64,000 bases of DNA from Streptomonospora alba (GTDB lineage: Bacteria; Actinomycetota; Actinomycetes; Streptosporangiales; Streptosporangiaceae): positions 1 to 64,000 of the forward strand of contig NZ_JROO01000026.1 of NCBI RefSeq assembly GCF_000826685.1, in the 5' to 3' direction. The first letter of the stretch is position 1. Each line of letters opens with the position of its first letter. Of this stretch, positions 40,775 to 49,522 are shown one piece after another. The translations under genes were made by a program, and so were the position numbers. The notes under the pieces are model-generated. The model was not told where the DNA came from. It saw only the letters and a program-made list of their open reading frames with translations, and did no database searches.

Positions 40775-42400
40775 TCAGGCCCCCGGCCGGCCCAGGCGCG
40801 CCCGCCGGATCTTGCCCGACGGGCTGCGCGGCAGCTCGTCGGCGAAGGTGATGCGCCGCGGGTAGGCGTGCGAGGCGAACCTGGTGCGCACGATCTCGCG
40901 CAGATCCTCGGCCAGGTCGTCGTCGCCGACGGCGCCCTCGTCCAGCACGACCGTCGCCGCCACCAGCTGCCCGTGCAGCTCGTCGGGCACCCCGTAGACG
41001 GCCGCCTCCTGCACCGCGGGATGCTCCAGCAGCGCCGACTCCACGTCGTAGGGGCCGATGCGGTAGCCCGAGGTCAGGATGGCGTCGTCGTCGCGGGAGG
41101 AGAAGTACAGGCTGCCCTCGCGGTCGCGGGTGCCGGTGTCGCCGGTCAGGTACCAGCGGCCGTCGGGGGTGAACCGCGCCGCGGCGGCCGCGGGCGCCTC
41201 CCGATAGCCCGTGAACCACATCAGCGGGCTGTCCTTGACGTCCACCGCGATCCGGCCGAACGCGCCGGGCGGGGCCTCCTCGTCGGAGACGGGCTCCAGC
41301 ACCGTGGCGCGCCATCCCGGCAGGGCGGCGCCCAGCGAGTCGGCGTCGTCGGGCTCGGCGGCGAGGTCGGGGTGGTTGGCGTGGCCCACGCACATGCCCA
41401 GTTCGATCTGGCCGTAGTGGTCGCGCACGGGCACTCCGAACACGTCGCGCGCCCACTCCAGGACGTCGGCGCCCAGCTGCTCGCCCGCGCTGGAGAGGCG
41501 CCGCAGGGCGATCTCCGGCGGCAGCGTCTTCAGCGTCGCGCGCAGCGAGCGGTAGATCGTGGGCGCCGCGGCGAGGTTGGTCACCTCGTGGGTCTCCAGC
41601 ACGTCCAGCACCAGCTCCGGATCGAAGCCGGCGTCGAGGTGCAGCGTCCGGTGCCCGGCCAGCAGCGGGGAGATCAGGCCGTGGTAGAGGCCGTAGGCGC
41701 CGTTGAGGTCGGCGGTGTTCCAGTAGACGTCCTCGTCCGCGACGTCCAGGCCGTAGTGGTGGTAGGCGTGGAAGGCCGCCAGCGCCCGGACGGGCACCGG
41801 GATGCCCTTGGCGGGCCCGGCGCTGCCGGCGGTGTGCATCAGGACGAAGGGGGCGTCGCCGCCGACCGCCTCGGCCGGCGCCGAAGCGCCGGCGCCCGCC
41901 GCCTCCAGGCCGGCCAGGGTGCTGTCGCCCTCGCGCAGCGGCGCGCCGCCGGTGGTGGCCACCCGGCGGACTGCGTCGGCGGGCAGGTCGGGTCCGGGAT
42001 CGAGCTTGGAGCGCTGGTCCTCGTCGCAGACCACCAGCGCGGTGTCGGCGGTGAGGCGGTGGGCGATCGCCGAGGGGGCGAAGGCGGTCAGCAGCGGCAG
42101 GTGCACGGCTCCGAGCCGCCACACCGCCAGCGCCGCCACGGCCAGGTCGGCGCCTGCGGCCACCATGGTGGCCACGTGGTCGCCGCGGCCCACCCCCAGG
42201 GCGGCCATGCCCGCGGCCAGCGCCGCGGAGCGGTCGGCGAGTTCGCCGTAGGTCAGGTCGCTGCCTTGGAGACCCGGCCCGATCTGGGTGAGCGCGACAC
42301 GCTCGCGGGGATGGCGGTCGCAGAGGAGCTCGGCCACTGATGCGGCAGGGGTGTCGTAGGTGGCCAGCCAGTCGCGTACCTGCTGCGCCGGGTCGGGCAT
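40775..42400 (-). CDS. AMP-forming acyl-CoA synthetase
   Basis: The 541-residue protein is an ANL-family adenylating enzyme. It has LTYGELADRSAALAAGMAALGVGRGDHVA (~49-77), a P-loop HTAGSAGPAKG (~193-203), YGQIELGMCVGH, the core YLTGDTGTRDREGSLYFSSRDDD (~425-447), hinge SGYRIGPYDVE, and the catalytic Lys in LPRSPSGKIRRARL near the end. The P-loop is weaker than the usual YTSGTTGxPKG. It resembles medium-chain (ACSM-like) or acetate-CoA ligases, which form acyl-CoA from acid, ATP and CoA. The substrate is not readable. An RBS-like AAGGGGA precedes the ATG. Confidence 0.85.
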   Translation of the reverse strand: MPDPAQQVRDWLATYDTPAASVAELLCDRHPRERVALTQIGPGLQGSDLTYGELADRSAALAAGMAALGVGRGDHVATMVAAGADLAVAALAVWRLGAVHLPLLTAFAPSAIAHRLTADTALVVCDEDQRSKLDPGPDLPADAVRRVATTGGAPLREGDSTLAGLEAAGAGASAPAEAVGGDAPFVLMHTAGSAGPAKGIPVPVRALAAFHAYHHYGLDVADEDVYWNTADLNGAYGLYHGLISPLLAGHRTLHLDAGFDPELVLDVLETHEVTNLAAAPTIYRSLRATLKTLPPEIALRRLSSAGEQLGADVLEWARDVFGVPVRDHYGQIELGMCVGHANHPDLAAEPDDADSLGAALPGWRATVLEPVSDEEAPPGAFGRIAVDVKDSPLMWFTGYREAPAAAAARFTPDGRWYLTGDTGTRDREGSLYFSSRDDDAILTSGYRIGPYDVESALLEHPAVQEAAVYGVPDELHGQLVAATVVLDEGAVGDDDLAEDLREIVRTRFASHAYPRRITFADELPRSPSGKIRRARLGRPGA

Positions 42401-42545
42401 CGGCGGTGGTCCCCTTGTCCGGTGGTCGGTCGAGTTCGGGTTGTCCCCGTATCAGACTATGTCGCCTCCTGTGACGTGAGTCCCAGGGTCTGCTTTGGGC
42501 GAAATCCCCGTTGTGCCCGCAGTGCGGGGCTCGGATCATGGGCGC

Positions 42546-43556
42546 ATGGACGCTGATGTGGCCGCCCGGCGGCTGGGGCTCGGGGAGCAGGCGCGCGACT
42601 GGCTCGCTCAGGCCGCCGAACTGCGGCCGCCCGAGGGCGGAGTGGACCCGCCTCCCGCGTCCCGGGCACGGCGGGCGCTGGCGCCGCTGGGGCTGGACCC
42701 GGCCGACGAGGACGAGATCGTGGCGCTGTGGCCCGACGCCTCCTGGCCCGGGGAACTGCTGTGGGTCGTGGAGACCATGTACGCGCGCCTGGCCGACGAC
42801 CTGCTCCGAGAACGCACCGCCTGGCGCGACTGGCCGGTGCTGGTGCACGCCCCGGACGCCCGGGTGCGCTGCTCGGTACTCGTGGCGCTGGCGGCCGCGG
42901 CGCCGCTGGTGCTGGCCGCCCACGCCCGCAGCGGCGTGCCCGCCTCAGTGAGCGCGGCGACCCTTGCCGACACCGGCCGCCACGTCGCCCAGACCCGCGC
43001 CATGTTCGGACGCCTGGGGCTGGAGACCGCCACCTGGATCGCGCTGCCCTTCCGCTGCGGCCTCTACGAGCTGGGGCGGTTGCAGTACGAGCCCGACCGC
43101 GTCCACGCCGAGGGCGCGGTGCGCTGGTATCCGCCCGAGGAGGCCGCGGCGCTTGGACCGGAGTTCGTCCGCGGCGCTCCGGTGCTGCGGATCCACATCC
43201 CGGCCGCGGGACCGCTGGATCCCGCGCGGGTGGAGGAGTCGCTGGCGCGGGCCCGGGACTTCTTCGCCGAGCACTTCGGCCTCGACTATCCCCTCGCCGC
43301 GTGCTCCTCGTGGCTGCTGGACCCGCAGTTGGCGCAGTACCTGCCGGAGTCGTCCAACATCCTCGCCTTCCAGCGGCGCTTCACCCTGGTGGAGCAGGAC
43401 ACCCCCGGCGACGCCGACGTCTTCCGCTTCGTCTTCGGCCTGCCCGAGGTCGACACCGGCCGCGCGCCGCAGCGGAGCCGGCTGGAGAAGGCGGTGGTGC
43501 AGCACCTGGAGGCGGGCGGCCGTTGGCGGGTGCCCACCGGGTGGCTGCGGCTGTAG
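42546..43556 (+). CDS. Acyltransferase-like protein (DUF5596 plus GNAT-like C-domain)
   Basis: The 336-residue protein resembles an actinobacterial family with an N-terminal helical domain (~1-150, many Arg/Ala) and a C-terminal acyltransferase-like part (~160-330: GAPVLRIHIPAAGPLDPARVEESLARARDFFAEHFG and CSSWLLDPQLAQYLPESSNILAFQRRF). It starts divergent from the acyl-CoA ligase. No biochemical role of the family is known to me. The ATG at 42546 is chosen; an upstream TTG exists but lacks a good site. The name rests on pattern memory and should be checked. Confidence 0.6.
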   Translation: MDADVAARRLGLGEQARDWLAQAAELRPPEGGVDPPPASRARRALAPLGLDPADEDEIVALWPDASWPGELLWVVETMYARLADDLLRERTAWRDWPVLVHAPDARVRCSVLVALAAAAPLVLAAHARSGVPASVSAATLADTGRHVAQTRAMFGRLGLETATWIALPFRCGLYELGRLQYEPDRVHAEGAVRWYPPEEAAALGPEFVRGAPVLRIHIPAAGPLDPARVEESLARARDFFAEHFGLDYPLAACSSWLLDPQLAQYLPESSNILAFQRRFTLVEQDTPGDADVFRFVFGLPEVDTGRAPQRSRLEKAVVQHLEAGGRWRVPTGWLRL

Positions 43557-43572
43557 CCCCGGGGGCGACGGC

Positions 43573-43761
43573 TCAGGTCGCTCGGTCGTCGGGGTCGGAA
43601 CCGGCGGTCCAGCCGGAGGTGCGCACGCGCCCGGCACCCGCGCACTCGCCGCAGCGACGGGGCACCACCATCTCCCCGGTCAGGTCGCTGCCGGCGTAGC
43701 CGACGACGGAGACGCGCAGTCCGCTGCCCTGGCAGGCCTGGCACACGATCAAGAGGTCCAT
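43573..43761 (-). CDS. Small CxxCxGxG zinc-finger-like protein, 62 aa
   Basis: The product reads MDLLIVCQACQGSGLRV, continues with a spacer and ends around RRCGECAGAGRVRTSG. It contains two CxxCxGxG-type motifs (Cys7/Cys10 and Cys37/Cys40) like half of the DnaJ zinc-binding domain, so one zinc is probably bound by the four cysteines. No other domain is present. It lies between an acyltransferase-like gene and an arginase-like gene, 32 bases downstream of the latter on the same strand, so the two may be co-transcribed. The function is unknown. Confidence 0.65.
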   Translation of the reverse strand: MDLLIVCQACQGSGLRVSVVGYAGSDLTGEMVVPRRCGECAGAGRVRTSGWTAGSDPDDRAT

Positions 43762-43793
43762 CCACGCAGCATAGGCCGCGGAGCGGGGTGCAG

Positions 43794-44630
43794 TCAGTCC
43801 GAGGCGCCGTCGAGCAGGTGCAGGCCGTCGAGCAGAGCCCGGATGCGGTCCTCGTCGTGCTCGATCACCGGGGCGTACTCGGTGACGGCCACACCCACGA
43901 CGCGGTGGTGGGCGGCGACGGCGGCCAGGGCGCGCGCGACGGCGGCCGTGCCCGGACCGCCGGGGGCGGGCACGGAGACGGCGGGCATCTCCGGGGGGTC
44001 GCACACGTCGATGTCCAGGTGCACATAGGCGGGGGAGCCGGCGCGGCGGCCGGCGGCGATACCCGCGGGCTCGGCGCTCACCTCGGCGGGGCCGAGCGCG
44101 GTGACGGAGTTGGCGGCGATATAGGCCCGCTCGGACGGGTCCAGGTCGCGCACGCCGGCGAGCACGACCTGGTCGGGGGCCAGTGCCGGTCCGGCCGGGC
44201 CGGTCAGCTCGGGGTGGCCCTCGCCCAGGAGCGTGCGCAGCGCCATGCCGTGGGCGAGCCCGCTGGGGGACTCGGCCGGTGTGTTCAGGTCGCCGTGCGC
44301 GTCGACCCAGTAGACGGTCAAACCCGGGTGGCGCCGGGCGAGGTGCTGGACGGCGGCGATGTCGCTGGCGCAGTCGCCGCCGAGGGTGAGGACGCTGCCG
44401 GGGGAGCGGCGGGCCAGGCGTTCGCGCATGTGGCGGGTGGTCTCGGCGACGGTGTCGAGGTTGCGTACGCCCTCGCGGGCGGTGCGGGCCCCTTCGGAGA
44501 CGGCGATGTGCAGCCTCCCGGCGTGGGTGGGCACCAGCCGGGCCAGGGCGCCGGCCCCGGCGGCCACACGCACGTCGTCGCCGCCCTGCCAGAGCGGGAC
44601 CACCAGATCGACCTCGCGTTGCCACACCAT
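43794..44630 (-). CDS. Arginase/agmatinase/formiminoglutamase family ureohydrolase-like protein
   Basis: The 278-residue protein has the binuclear Mn motifs LGGDCASD (~84-90), WVDAHGDLNTP (~108-118) and HLDIDVCDPPEMP (~203-215). The second and third are intact. In the first the usual His after GGD is Cys87, a variant seen in part of the superfamily, so the metal site may be modified. The family hydrolyses guanidino compounds to urea and an amine, or formiminoglutamate. The substrate is not identifiable. It sits upstream of the small zinc-finger gene. Confidence 0.8.
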   Translation of the reverse strand: MVWQREVDLVVPLWQGGDDVRVAAGAGALARLVPTHAGRLHIAVSEGARTAREGVRNLDTVAETTRHMRERLARRSPGSVLTLGGDCASDIAAVQHLARRHPGLTVYWVDAHGDLNTPAESPSGLAHGMALRTLLGEGHPELTGPAGPALAPDQVVLAGVRDLDPSERAYIAANSVTALGPAEVSAEPAGIAAGRRAGSPAYVHLDIDVCDPPEMPAVSVPAPGGPGTAAVARALAAVAAHHRVVGVAVTEYAPVIEHDEDRIRALLDGLHLLDGASD

Positions 44631-44749
44631 GGGTTCACCCTAGGGCCGCGCGAGGGCGCCCGCCGGGGGAACGGCGCACGGGAAGCGGCCGGCAGCGGCC
44701 ACGTCCGCGGGTAAACCGGGTGCCGCCCGTGCGGGGGCGGCCGGGGCGA

Positions 44750-45505
44750 TCAGCCCTCGGGCTTGGTCGCCGAGACGCGCAGGCGCACGTAGTCGGCCCA
44801 CCAGCCGCCGGTGTGGTGCAGGACCGGGCGCAGCCGGTCGGTGAGGAGGGTGACGAAGGCGTCGGGGGCGGGGGCGCCGGCGAGCAGCGGCGCGCCGAAC
44901 ATGCGCAGCCAGGCGGCGAGGCCGTCGTCGCCCTCCAGGCGGGTGGGGCGGTCGAACAGCCAGGCGCCGGTGACCTTCAGCCCGGCCCCGTCCAGCACGG
45001 CGGAGTACTCGTCGATGCCGGGGAAGTACCAGGCCTCCTCGGCGCGCGGCAGGTCCAACTCGGCGCGCAGGCCCTGCGCGGCGCCGCGGATGGCGGTGAT
45101 GTTGCCTGCGCCGCCCAGCTCGGCGACGAGGCGCCCGCCGGGCCGCAGCGCGGCGGCCATGGAGGCAGCGGCGGCGGGGGCATCGGGGATCCAGTGCAGC
45201 ACGGCGTTGCTGAGTACGGCGTCGAATCCGGCGTCGAAATCCAGTTCGCGCAGGTCGGCCAGGCGCAGGTCCAGGTGGGGGAAGCGCTCGCGGGCGCGGT
45301 CGATCATCTCCGGGCTGGAGTCGACGCCCACGACCTCGGCTCCGGCGTCGGCCAGGGCGGCGGCCAGCTCGCCCGTGCCGCATCCGGCGTCGAGGATCCG
45401 CTCGCCGGGGCGGGGGGCGAGCTCGCCGACGAGGTCCTGCCCGTTTCGCGTGACGTAGGAATGGCGGTCGTCGTAGAGGCGGGAGTCCCATCGCTGTACT
45501 GCCAT
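44750..45505 (-). CDS. Class I SAM-dependent methyltransferase (trans-aconitate-methyltransferase-like)
   Basis: The 251-residue protein begins WDSRLYDDRHSYVTRNGQDLVGEL and has motif I ILDAGCGTGELAAALADAGAEVVGVDSSPEMI (~37-68), FDAVLSNAVLHWIPD (~93-107) and GGRLVAELGGAGN. The layout matches small metabolite methyltransferases such as trans-aconitate methyltransferase, which shares the WD/Y N-terminus. It should transfer a methyl group from SAM in the cytoplasm. The true acceptor is unknown. It is divergent from a YiaA/YiaB-like gene with 323 bases between. Confidence 0.8.
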   Translation of the reverse strand: MAVQRWDSRLYDDRHSYVTRNGQDLVGELAPRPGERILDAGCGTGELAAALADAGAEVVGVDSSPEMIDRARERFPHLDLRLADLRELDFDAGFDAVLSNAVLHWIPDAPAAAASMAAALRPGGRLVAELGGAGNITAIRGAAQGLRAELDLPRAEEAWYFPGIDEYSAVLDGAGLKVTGAWLFDRPTRLEGDDGLAAWLRMFGAPLLAGAPAPDAFVTLLTDRLRPVLHHTGGWWADYVRLRVSATKPEG

Positions 45506-45828
45506 GGAGGAAACCTACCGTGTCGTCTCATTGTGCGAAATCGAAATCTCGCAATTCGGACAAAATGGAGGCCTGGCCGTATCGGGCGGCGAACGCCAGC
45601 CTGTCACGGCGCGCGGGCCGGGCGGCAGGGGCGGAGCCGCATGTGCCGTGGCCGCATCAGGCCGAGCAGGGGCGCGGGGGTTCGGCCGAAAGCCGAAGCG
45701 CCGAGCGCCGCCCGCGAGATCGGCGCCGCTCTCGGCGGAGTCGGGTACCGCCGACGCCCGCCGGTCCGGGCGCGGATCTGAGTACGCGCACTCGGGTGCC
45801 GCGGCCGCGCGGCGGCCAGCATGGACCC
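45506..45828. other. Divergent intergenic region with an AT-rich, operator-like patch
   Basis: Just upstream of the methyltransferase start, 45532-45562 is unusually AT-rich and has an imperfect inverted repeat TGCGA...TCGCA, a probable promoter or operator zone for the minus-strand gene. The rest is GC-rich with no convincing gene. Confidence 0.4.
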
Positions 45829-46122
45829 ATGAGCACTACACAGGTACGCCCCACCAACACACAGGCGTTCTTCGTCCAATCCGCGCTGTCGTTCGGCGTC
45901 TCGGCCATCGGCATGGCTACGGGCGTCGCCTTCCTGCCCGTCGGCGCGTGGACGCGTGCGTTCCTCGCGCTGGGTCTGCTCTACGTGATCACCTCGGCGT
46001 TCACGCTGGCCAAGTGCGTACGCGACCGCCAGGAGGAGACCACCGTCTCCGGGCGCGTCGACCAGGCGCGCCTGGACAAGCTGCTGGCCGAGCACGACCC
46101 CTTCAAGGTGGACAATCCCTGA
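45829..46122 (+). CDS. YiaA/YiaB two-helix-domain membrane protein
   Basis: The 97-residue protein has two hydrophobic helices (~14-36: FVQSALSFGVSAIGMATGVAFLP and ~43-62: RAFLALGLLYVITSAFTLAK) and a charged C-terminus with a helical RVDQARLDKLLAEHDPF. This matches the yiaA/B two-helix family of inner-membrane proteins. Their role is unclear. The start ATG is at 45829. It stands alone, and a large AT-rich inverted repeat lies ~130 bases downstream. Confidence 0.78.
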   Translation: MSTTQVRPTNTQAFFVQSALSFGVSAIGMATGVAFLPVGAWTRAFLALGLLYVITSAFTLAKCVRDRQEETTVSGRVDQARLDKLLAEHDPFKVDNP

Positions 46123-46448
46123 CCGCGCCTGGGGAGCCGGAGCCCGGTACGCACAGCAGCGCCGCCACCTGCTCGGCACGCCACGCCCCGGCGGCTCCGG
46201 GCCGTGAGGCCAGGTAGGCGGCGCTGCGCCGGGCGCACCCGGACATCACCGTTGATCTTGTACCTACGGTCACTGGAAAACGGTTTCCGTCACAGTGGGT
46301 ACAAGATCAACGAGGGTCAGCCATTTCCGAGGCCGACGCGTGGCGCTTCGCAATCGGCGTGTACACCGTGCGCGTCGGCCGCTCCGGCCGGCGCCGCACC
46401 CGGCAGACCGGGGTCGTACAGTTCAGGCCGCCGCCCGCGCCGCGGCGC
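46123..46448. other. Convergent intergenic region containing an unusual AT-rich hairpin
   Basis: The 326 bases between convergent genes hold one element out of style with the surroundings, a 63-base inverted-repeat structure (46250-46312). To its right, 46316-46440 has a short open frame (around EADAWRFAIGVYTVRVG) without a recognisable product. No complete gene is seen. Confidence 0.5.
46250..46312. repeat. 63-base nested inverted repeat with perfect 15-base arms
   Basis: CGTTGATCTTGTACC (46250-46264) is the exact complement of 46298-46312. Inside it CACTG (46271-46275) matches CAGTG (46293-46297), and GGAAA/TTTCC (46275-46279 with 46284-46288) makes a tip hairpin. The element is much richer in A/T than its surroundings, and could be a cruciform, a miniature mobile-element remnant, or a bidirectional terminator. 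Confidence 0.7.
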
Positions 46449-46931
46449 TCAGGCCGGCGCGGGGAAGGGGGCGGACCGCAGGTCGATTCCGTAGCATACG
46501 CTCGCCGCACAGCCCACATACGGGCCGTACAACGGGATCCGGCTGTAGCCGCAGCGCTCGTAGAGCCGCATCGCCTCGGGCTGCTCGACACCGGTCTCCA
46601 GGCGCATCCGCCGCGCGCCGCGCTCGCGGCCGGCGTCCTCCAGCGCGTGCAGCAGCGCCGCGCCGATCCCGCGGCCCCGCCGGTCGGGCACCACATACAT
46701 CCGCTTCAGTTCGAAGGTGTGCTCGTCGAGCCGGCGCAGCGCGCCGCAGCCCACCACCTCGCCGCCCTCGGACTCGGCGGCCGCCAGGAACACCGCGGTG
46801 TCCTCCGCCGAGGGCTTCGCGCCCTGTTCGAGGTCGCCGCCGTAGCGCTCGATCGTCTCGCGCTCCTGGTCGCGGCGCAGACGGACGCCGACGGGATCGT
46901 CCCAGGCCATTTCGCTGATCGTGATGTGCAC
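46449..46931 (-). CDS. GNAT-family N-acetyltransferase
   Basis: The 160-residue protein shows GNAT motif A FELKRMYVVPDRRGRGIGAALLHALEDAGRERGARRMRLETG (~72-115), which binds acetyl-CoA via RRGRGIG, and motif B EAMRLYERCGYSRIPLYGPY. It should acetylate an amine on a small molecule or protein. The GTG start at 46931 lacks a strong ribosome site. A second GNAT of a different branch starts upstream on the same strand, 36 bases away from this gene's start. They may be co-transcribed but are not close paralogues. Confidence 0.85.
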   Translation of the reverse strand: MHITISEMAWDDPVGVRLRRDQERETIERYGGDLEQGAKPSAEDTAVFLAAAESEGGEVVGCGALRRLDEHTFELKRMYVVPDRRGRGIGAALLHALEDAGRERGARRMRLETGVEQPEAMRLYERCGYSRIPLYGPYVGCAASVCYGIDLRSAPFPAPA

Positions 46932-46967
46932 AGCCGAGAAGGATAGCCCGCCGCCGTTTCCGGCGGG

Positions 46968-47519
46968 TTACGCGTCGTCGGCCGCCAGCCGGTAGAGGAC
47001 GTGCGGCCCGAGCCGGTGCCCGGAGGGAAGCTCCGGGTGGTCGAAGTCGTCGGCGGAGTCGCAGCGCATGCCCAGCCGCCGCATCACCGCCTGGGAGCGC
47101 ACGTTGGTGCGGGCGGTGAAGGAGACGATCTCCTCCAGCCCGCAGCGGTCGAACCCGAACGCCACGGCGGCGCGCGCGGCCTCGGTGGCGTAGCCGCGCC
47201 CCCACGCGTGGCGGGCCAGCCGCCAGCCGACCTCCACAGCCGGGGTGAAGTGCGCGGGAAAGCGCGCCAGGCTCAGACCGGTGAAGCCGATGAACGCGCC
47301 GGTCTCGGCGACCTCCAGCGCCCACAGGCCGAAACCGCGCTCGTCCATGCGCACCTGGATGCGGTCGGCCGTCGCGTCGGACTCGTCCCGGGTCAGCGCG
47401 GCCGGGAAGTGCGCCATGACCTCGGGGTCGGCGTTGAGCCGTGCGAAGGGCTCCCGGTCCTCGGCCCGCCAGCCGCGCAGCACCAGCCGCGACGTCCGCA
47501 GCCACACATCGGTGTCCAT
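46968..47519 (-). CDS. RimJ/RimL-type GNAT N-acetyltransferase
   Basis: The 183-residue protein begins LRTSRLVLRGWRAEDREPFARLNADPEVM and carries VEVGWRLARHAWGRGYATEAARAAVAFGFDRCGLEEIVSFTARTNVRSQAVMRRLGM, the RimJ/RimL-like GNAT pattern. Members acetylate ribosomal protein N-termini, antibiotics or small amines. The target is unknown. A probable ATG lies at 47519. It is followed by the shorter GNAT gene and preceded, after 52 bases, by the end of bioB. Confidence 0.87.
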   Translation of the reverse strand: MDTDVWLRTSRLVLRGWRAEDREPFARLNADPEVMAHFPAALTRDESDATADRIQVRMDERGFGLWALEVAETGAFIGFTGLSLARFPAHFTPAVEVGWRLARHAWGRGYATEAARAAVAFGFDRCGLEEIVSFTARTNVRSQAVMRRLGMRCDSADDFDHPELPSGHRLGPHVLYRLAADDA

Positions 47520-47571
47520 GCCTTGAGGCTAGCCCGCGCCGGGGCCTGCTCGGCGCGGGCCGGCCGGGATC

Positions 47572-48651
47572 TCAGGCGTTGGGCGGCCGGTCGGTGCCGG
47601 CGCCGCGGCGGCGCGGGCGCACCAGGTCGAGCCGGTGGGCGGGCAGACTCTGCGCATCGGTGCCCTGCACCCGGAAGCCGGCGTCGCGCACCATCTCCAG
47701 GTCGGCGGCGCCGGGTCCGCCCTCGCTGGTCAGGTAGTCGCCCAGGAAGATCGAGTTGGCCAGGTGCAGCGCCAGCGGCTGCAGACTGCGCAGATGGATC
47801 TCGCGGCCGCCGGCCAGGCGCACCTCGACATCGGGGAAGACCAGCCGGGCGGCGGCGAGGATGCGCAGGCACCGCTGCGGCGTCAGTTCCCAGCGCCCGG
47901 CCAGCGGTGTGCCGTCGAAGGGGATGAGGAAGTTGACCGGAACCGAGTCGGGATCGAGCCTGCGCAGCTCCTGCAGGGCGTCGACGAGGTCGCCGTCGCT
48001 TTCGCCCATGCCCGCGATCAGACCTGAGCACGGGGAGAGGCCGGCCTGCGCGGCCCGCTGCACCGTCTCGACGCGGTCGGCGAAGCCGTGGGTGGAGCAG
48101 ATGTCGGCGTAGCGCTCCTCGGAGGTGTTGAGGTTGTGGTTGTAGGCGTCGACACCGGCCTCGCGCAGCCGCTCGGGCTGGCCGGGCGAGAGCAGCCCCA
48201 GGCAGGCGCACACCTCCACGCCGGGGTTGTCGTCCTTGATGGCCGCGATCGCCGGGGCCAGGCGGTCGACGTCGCGGTCGGTGGGCCCGCGGCCGCTGGC
48301 CACCAGGCACACCCGGGCCGCTCCGCCCTCGATCCCGCAGGCGGCGGCCCGGCGGGTCTGCTCGGAGCTGAGCCAGGTGTAGGTGACGATGTCGGCGCCG
48401 GAGCCCAGCCGCTGCGAGCAGTAGGTGCAGTCCTCCGGGCACAGCCCGCTTTTGAGGTTGACGAGGTAGTTGAGCTTGACGCGGTCGCCGAAGAACCGGC
48501 GGCGGACCCGGCCGACGGCCGCGACCAGCTCCAGCAGGTCCTCGTCGGGCCAGGACAGCACCCCGAGCAGGTCGTCGCGGGAGGGGTGTTCGCAGCGCAG
48601 CGCGGACCGGGCGAGTGCGGCCGCCGAGGGCCGGTGTTCGGGTTGGGACAT
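47572..48651 (-). CDS. bioB: Biotin synthase, radical SAM
   Basis: The 359-residue protein has the radical-SAM cluster Cys71-x3-Cys75-x2-Cys78 in [35 protein letters not shown] and the [12 protein letters not shown] tail, all diagnostic for BioB. It inserts sulfur into dethiobiotin using SAM and two Fe-S clusters. The ATG at 48651 is chosen because Met-Ser-Gln starts the alignable part. No other bio genes are adjacent, so bioB is isolated in this window. An imperfect repeat GTTTGT-N10-ACGAAC lies upstream at about 48718-48740. Confidence 0.92.
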   Translation of the reverse strand: MSQPEHRPSAAALARSALRCEHPSRDDLLGVLSWPDEDLLELVAAVGRVRRRFFGDRVKLNYLVNLKSGLCPEDCTYCSQRLGSGADIVTYTWLSSEQTRRAAACGIEGGAARVCLVASGRGPTDRDVDRLAPAIAAIKDDNPGVEVCACLGLLSPGQPERLREAGVDAYNHNLNTSEERYADICSTHGFADRVETVQRAAQAGLSPCSGLIAGMGESDGDLVDALQELRRLDPDSVPVNFLIPFDGTPLAGRWELTPQRCLRILAAARLVFPDVEVRLAGGREIHLRSLQPLALHLANSIFLGDYLTSEGGPGAADLEMVRDAGFRVQGTDAQSLPAHRLDLVRPRRRGAGTDRPPNA

Positions 48652-48803
48652 GGCCACGATCCTGTGGCAGCGCGCGGCGGAGGGCACCCGCCGAAACGGC
48701 CAAAGTTCGCCCGCCGGGGTTTGTACGCTTCCGAACGAACACCGCCTGTGCCGCCGGGGAAGGCCCCCGGGAACCCGTCCGCGGATCGCGGAGGGTTCCC
48801 GGT

Positions 48804-48844
48804 GCTCGGGCCGGAGGATTTCACCGGGGCCGGGCGGCCCGAGC
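48804..48844 (-). terminator. Hairpin after the DinB-like gene
   Basis: GCTCGGGCC (48804-48812) pairs perfectly with 48836-48844 across a 23-base loop, directly beyond the stop of the minus-strand gene. Confidence 0.5.
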
Positions 48845-48852
48845 CGGTGCGG

Positions 48853-49413
48853 CTAGACGCTGCGCCCGGTCAGGGCCAGCAGGCGCGTCTGGGCGTCGGC
48901 GTCGTCTCCCACGGGCACGGGCGGGGCGAACAGGGCGCCGGCGCCGGGGCTCTGCCCGCCCAGCCAATCCACCAGGGACTCGACCAGGCCGGGGTCGAGC
49001 TTCTCGTCTGCGCCGATGGCGCGGGCCATGTCCCAGGCGTGGACCGCCAGGTCGAAGGTCATCTGCCAGAGGTAGAGCTCGCCCGGGGCGTCGCCGAAGG
49101 ACAGGTGCACGGTCCGCTCCAAGGCGCCCGGCTGCAGCCAGGCCGAGCGGGACTCGCGCGAGGCGACCTCCCAGGTGGCCACGGGCTCCTCGCCGAGCAC
49201 GTCGCCCTCGTAGCGGTCGCCGGCCTCCTCCATCGTGCCGCCCGCGAGCAGGAAGGGCACCCACAGCTGCTCACCGGTGAGGTGGTTGAGCAGGTCGTGC
49301 ACGTCCCAATCTGAGCAAGGGGTGGGATCGCCCCACTGCGTGACCCGGATGGCGCGGACCCTGCGGTCGAACTCCGCCATCGCCTGGCCGTGCAACTCCA
49401 GCAGATCGGTCAT
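48853..49413 (-). CDS. Mycothiol-dependent maleylpyruvate isomerase-like/DinB-fold protein
   Basis: The 186-residue protein matches the TIGR03086-like group: RVRAIRVTQWGDPTPCSDWDVHDLLNHLTGEQLW (~18-52) and LYLWQMTFDLAVHAWDMARAIG (~113-135). The His of VHDLLNHL and of AVHAWD would bind the metal of this four-helix fold. Relatives use mycothiol or bind metal; the reaction is unknown here. The ATG at 49413 is favoured because GAGGGGGAGC lies upstream. It is downstream on the strand from a 83-residue hypothetical gene and runs towards bioB. Confidence 0.8.
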   Translation of the reverse strand: MTDLLELHGQAMAEFDRRVRAIRVTQWGDPTPCSDWDVHDLLNHLTGEQLWVPFLLAGGTMEEAGDRYEGDVLGEEPVATWEVASRESRSAWLQPGALERTVHLSFGDAPGELYLWQMTFDLAVHAWDMARAIGADEKLDPGLVESLVDWLGGQSPGAGALFAPPVPVGDDADAQTRLLALTGRSV

Positions 49414-49522
49414 CGCTTGCTCGCTCCCCCTCGGGCTGGTGCATGGGCGGTGCGTGACCCTACCCGCCCAGCGGCCGCAGCAACCAACCGCCCCCACGGC
49501 GGGGCCGGCGGCCCGGCGCGGC

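Noticed and set aside
46316-46440. Short reading EADAWRFAIGVYTVRVG to the right of the hairpin
   Set aside because: No start with a ribosome site, no family match, and convergent genes on both sides.
48718-48740. Imperfect repeat GTTTGT...ACGAAC upstream of bioB as a biotin-regulator site
   Set aside because: It does not match a known BioQ or BirA consensus closely enough; kept only as a mention in the bioB entry.
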